NCBI RefSeq assembly: GCF_030463565.1
Contig: NC_134655.1
Coordinates: forward strand, 8,568,372-8,632,371
DNA: 64,000 bases
DNA from: Pelecanus crispus
Taxonomy: Eukaryota > Chordata > Aves > Pelecaniformes > Pelecanidae
Direction of reading: 5' to 3'
In this document: positions 60,618-64,000 of the stretch, piece after piece
Layout of the letters: each line of letters opens with the position of its first letter
Numbering within the stretch: position 1 is the first letter of the stretch
Notes under the pieces: generated by a model
Seen by the model: only the letters and a program-made list of their open reading frames with translations
Told to the model about the DNA's origin: nothing
The model's database searches: none
Made by a program: the position numbers and the translations under genes

Positions 60618-63600
60618 GTAAGTCATGTGAAGTTAACTATGTTAAATAATTGCAATGATGAAACAAAGATATTTGAAGTGAAACTTTTACAGGTCAAGAA
60701 TCTGTATGGAAGTGAAATGAAATAACAGATCAGGGTAGAGTTTAATATTTTCTATTCGCTTCCTTTGCACTGATTCTAGTTTAAATACATTGGATTATTT
60801 TATTCAGAAACATAATTTTGAGTATGTTATTGAACATATTTTTATACTGTTACTAGTGCTACTTAGAGAATCTATAGTAACAGGGGTCCATCGTGGTAAG
60901 CAGAGTAATATATGTAGTCTTTGTTTCAGAGAGATTACCGTTTAAGTAGGAAAGTCAAAGGTAGGAGGGAGGGATGCATGATTAGCAAGCAGAGTGAACA
61001 ATGTAATAGCATTAATGGATTTGCTGGTGGTGGTTGAGCTATACATCATCTGTGGTACTACAGAGGTGTAAGTATAGTTGTCCCTGAGAAGCCACTTGGC
61101 TCCTTCCACTACCTGACACTCAGTCTTCATTGAACTCAGTTTGGATCCAGAGAAGGATTTCTTTTTTAAAAAAAAATCCAGGTAGGAATTTCAAATCCAG
61201 AGCCCTGACAAGTCTGGAACCTAATGAGATAACTACAAATGGGAAATTATTAAGAAAACTGAATGAGTGTTGTTATTTGCTAGTCTGGGGTAAAAAGCTA
61301 CTTTCCTTTGTGCATTTTGTTTAAGGGCCTTAAATTCTTGTCATTTGTTCCAAACACAGCTTGGGTAGCTTGAATGTTTGAACTCTTTGGTGTCAGTAAT
61401 GTCAGCTGTTTGGTTTTTCTGGCAGTGGTGATTTGGGCTTCTGTCATGAGTACGTATACCCCTCAGATCCTGCTTTAGTTTACTTTTAGCACCTCTTCCC
61501 TCCCCGCTAAAACAAAGAATCATGGTGCTAGGGCTATAGCAACAATAGTAATGATAGAGTTGATCATAAGTTGTTGACCGTTCTGCCAGTATTACTGCCC
61601 TACAAACATACCTGTTGTCTTGAGAAACATCTCTTGGAAGCTGATTTGCAATAGCTTTTTCTGTGGGATAAATGAGACTCTTCTGAGCCCAAATGTCTGT
61701 TATTTCCTCTGGTCCTCTTGGTAGATACTGCATTTTCTAGGGGAAATGGTTGCCTGGCTCTGCGGCCCGTTCATTAAAAGCGTGACAACTGGCTTTAAGG
61801 TCACGTCTCTGCAGGTGGTGCAGGAGTTTGCAGGGACTTGTGGCACAAATCCATAGGAAAATCAGGAGTTTTTTGGAATGTGAGGAATCCTGTTTTCTTT
61901 CGCTTGCTGAGAAATGTTCCATTTTTTCTTGGGGGTGGAGGGTGGGAAGAATGTTTTCTCCCCATTTCTTAAAAGTGAAGCAAAAAGTTAAGGCATGTTT
62001 ACTTTCTTCTCTGCTTTTCTCAATCTGCTACTCTCCTCGCTACCTGTGTGTCCACTCTATGCCATTAGTGCTAGAACCCCAACTAAAGGAGGAGAAAGTC
62101 TGTGTTGGATTATGGAAAGCTGTTTCACTCTATATAATTAAAAGGTAACTTGTGTATTTCTGTAATTAACTATGAAGTTGTGCTGAATTCTCCAAACTGC
62201 AGAAGAAAAATAGAAAGTCAGCCTGACATACCTTAAAATTGCATTGTTTTCTATTCTGTTGCTTAGAAGTAGCAGAATGTCAGCTCTCATTGAAGTGTTT
62301 TAATACGTTGATGAAATAACAACAGTAAAGATATATTTTGAAGTACGTATTCTAGCTTAGATTATTTTGCATCAAATATTTTGTGTAGTTTTTCAGCATG
62401 TGGTTGCGTTTTTTAAGTTTTTTTGGTTTTAAACAGTAGAAGCTTATTTTAAGGCTTTTTATTGACAGCCTCAGTTCATACATTTCTGAGGTAACTTACC
62501 TGATTATTAAGGGTTTCAGAAAGGACAAGGTAAGAGGAAACTGGTTAATTTGATATTATTGTTGATATTTATATCCTTGCTAGTACAGACATTCAACATA
62601 AATATACTTTTAAGCATTTAATATACCCCAAAATGGCTTAATTGATAGTTTATTGTGAACAGGGAATGGTCAGGAATTTCAGAAAGGCTTATTTTTATGT
62701 GGAAGTGAAAAACAACACAGTAGTTTTCTTAACATTTTAATCTTTTGTAAGTTTAGCACTGCAGTTACCATGGAGTTGCTGGTGCACTACATGCTTACCC
62801 TCCACACTGCTTAAAAGTAACTTTTTTGTATGCTTCTATCCTTGCAGTTTCACTTCTAAATCTATATGTAACTTAGACCCTTTTCTCCTTTTTCCCTTCC
62901 CTCTGATGAGAGCTAAGGGATGGGTATTCTATAATATGGGGAAATTCTGCTTGAGGTTTGAATGACTGAAAGTTTCCCAGAATTTGACATTTCCTTCAGA
63001 CCACTTTTTCACAGGGAGGAATTGGTAGATATCGACAATCAATTTGTGTAGACTTGTCAAATTATTGTAGGAGGCTGTTTGGTTTCTCTGTCACTTACCA
63101 TGGTAGATGCATATACAATAATGGTGTCATGACAGCTGAGTCAAGTTGATTTCAAACCAGTCTATAAAATAAGACTTTTACCAGTTATATCAGTGATTGG
63201 GGTGTTTTGTTTTGTTGTTTTGAGGCACTTTAATCCCTTGCATCATTTGGGCATAGCTACAAGTTGTAACTGTTTTCTTTCTCAATTTTTTTATCCCATT
63301 TAGTCCTAGTGCTTAGGAAATAGGTGTGAAGCATAAGACATGCTTATTTTCCCAATATTTTCTGAAAGTAGTCATCTGCCACCTATTTTGATTAATGTTA
63401 CTTTCGTTGACAATACTTTACAGTAAAATGACTGAAAAGGTGAATACCAGTGCATCTGGAAATACTGAATAAAAGCTTTTTTGCAAGTGGGCATCTGTGA
63501 AAAGGGGAGTCTGCAGAATGCAGACTGGGAATAGCAAATTTGGCACGGCACAAGTTCTCATAAAGCTGTCATGTGCAAAATAGGAAGGTGGGTGTTTCGG

Positions 63601-64000
63601 TATACAACAGCCACAGCATAGTGCAGTAAATGGAAGAGTATGAGTTATATCAGGTGGCTTGCAGACATACTGGCTGGCAAAGAAACATATAAACTGTGTG
63701 TATAGACAAGTAGGTTTCCCTTACGAGCCTCGCTCCAGTTACGCTGTACACACATCCAGCACAAAGCAGTCCTGTAAGGAATAGCATGTCGGGCAGGTAG
63801 GAGAAATCATCCCGGTACAGATCTGTGAAAGAAGTTGGGGAAAAATTGTGACAAGTTATTTTCATATTTTTCAGAGGCTCTACTAGCTGTAAATCAGAGC
63901 CTATTCACCTCCAAAACTAGACAATTTTAAAAGAAAAAGAAACCATTTCCATAATAACAACTTGTCAGCAGCATGACTTGGTTTAATCCTCTGCTTTAAT
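60618..64000 (+). other. RADX: RADX intron 11 and unresolved downstream part
   Basis: 3.4 kb with no exon that I can match to the RADX C-terminal region. Two exon-like segments with mutually compatible phase are seen at 62069-62144 and 62469-62529, but their entry phase does not fit exon 11, so they are not called. The remaining C-terminal exons probably lie to the right of the window. Confidence 0.5.

Larger units (their letters stand above)
46977..64000 (+). other. RADX: RADX gene, 5' and central part (RPA-related ssDNA-binding protein)
   Basis: Eleven phase-consistent exons give about 648 residues closely similar to human RADX (CXorf57), for instance [31 protein letters not shown] and VKNFIQW. 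RADX binds single-stranded DNA through RPA-like OB folds at stalled replication forks and restrains RAD51 there. Human RADX is about 855 residues, so roughly 200 C-terminal residues are missing and probably lie beyond the right edge. It is transcribed in the same direction as NRK and has its own CpG-island promoter. Confidence 0.93.

Noticed and set aside
61140..61181. Short in-phase segment LDPEKDFFFKKKS after CTCAG
   Set aside because: It is made largely of T and A runs, with a weak acceptor and no homology.
61815..62144. 330-base open segment with phase fitting RADX exon 11 (acceptor CTCTGCAG)
   Set aside because: The middle translates a pyrimidine tract (LLSSLLFSICYSP), so most of it is intron. 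Only its last 76 bases look exon-like and they are reported separately.
1..64000. tRNA, rRNA, CRISPR array, bacterial operon or viral coding region
   Set aside because: None was seen. The only virus-derived sequence is the non-coding solo LTR.

Overview
The window is vertebrate nuclear DNA, most probably from a bird. It holds widely spaced short exons with GT-AG introns, a CpG-island promoter, CR1-type LINE tails and a solo LTR of a kind common in avian genomes. No bacterial, phage, plasmid or CRISPR architecture is present. Two protein-coding genes lie head to tail on the + strand. Both were assembled by hand from exons whose splice phases agree throughout.

Gene 1 (about 2.6-37.2 kb, + strand; transcript end near 38.3 or 40.95 kb) is the 3' part of a GCK/MAP4K4-family Ser/Thr kinase, best assigned as NRK. 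Sixteen exons encode 667 residues: a Ser/Pro-rich linker, then a complete citron-homology (CNH) domain, then the stop codon. The kinase domain must lie upstream of position 1. The CNH domain alone resembles MAP4K4/TNIK/MINK1, and the assignment to NRK rests on the neighbouring gene.

About 38.3-46.3 kb is a probable long 3'UTR followed by a gene-free interval. About 46.3-47.75 kb is a CpG island with the promoter and first exon of gene 2.

Gene 2 (from 46,977, + strand, running off the right edge) is RADX (human CXorf57), an RPA-like, OB-fold, single-strand-DNA-binding protein of the replication fork. Eleven exons encode about 648 residues. The C-terminal part is not recognised here and probably lies beyond 64,000.

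NRK and RADX are both in human Xq22.3, in the same order. That block corresponds to chicken chromosome 4 (chromosome 4A in songbirds), which agrees with an avian source; the species cannot be told from the sequence. The two genes have no known joint pathway and are linked by conserved synteny only. I did not find a new biological system. The points most worth a second look are a frame-preserving 27-bp duplication in a 179-codon intronic ORF, a solo LTR with an exact 5-bp target-site duplication, the RADX promoter and uORF arrangement, and several alternative-splicing candidates in RADX.
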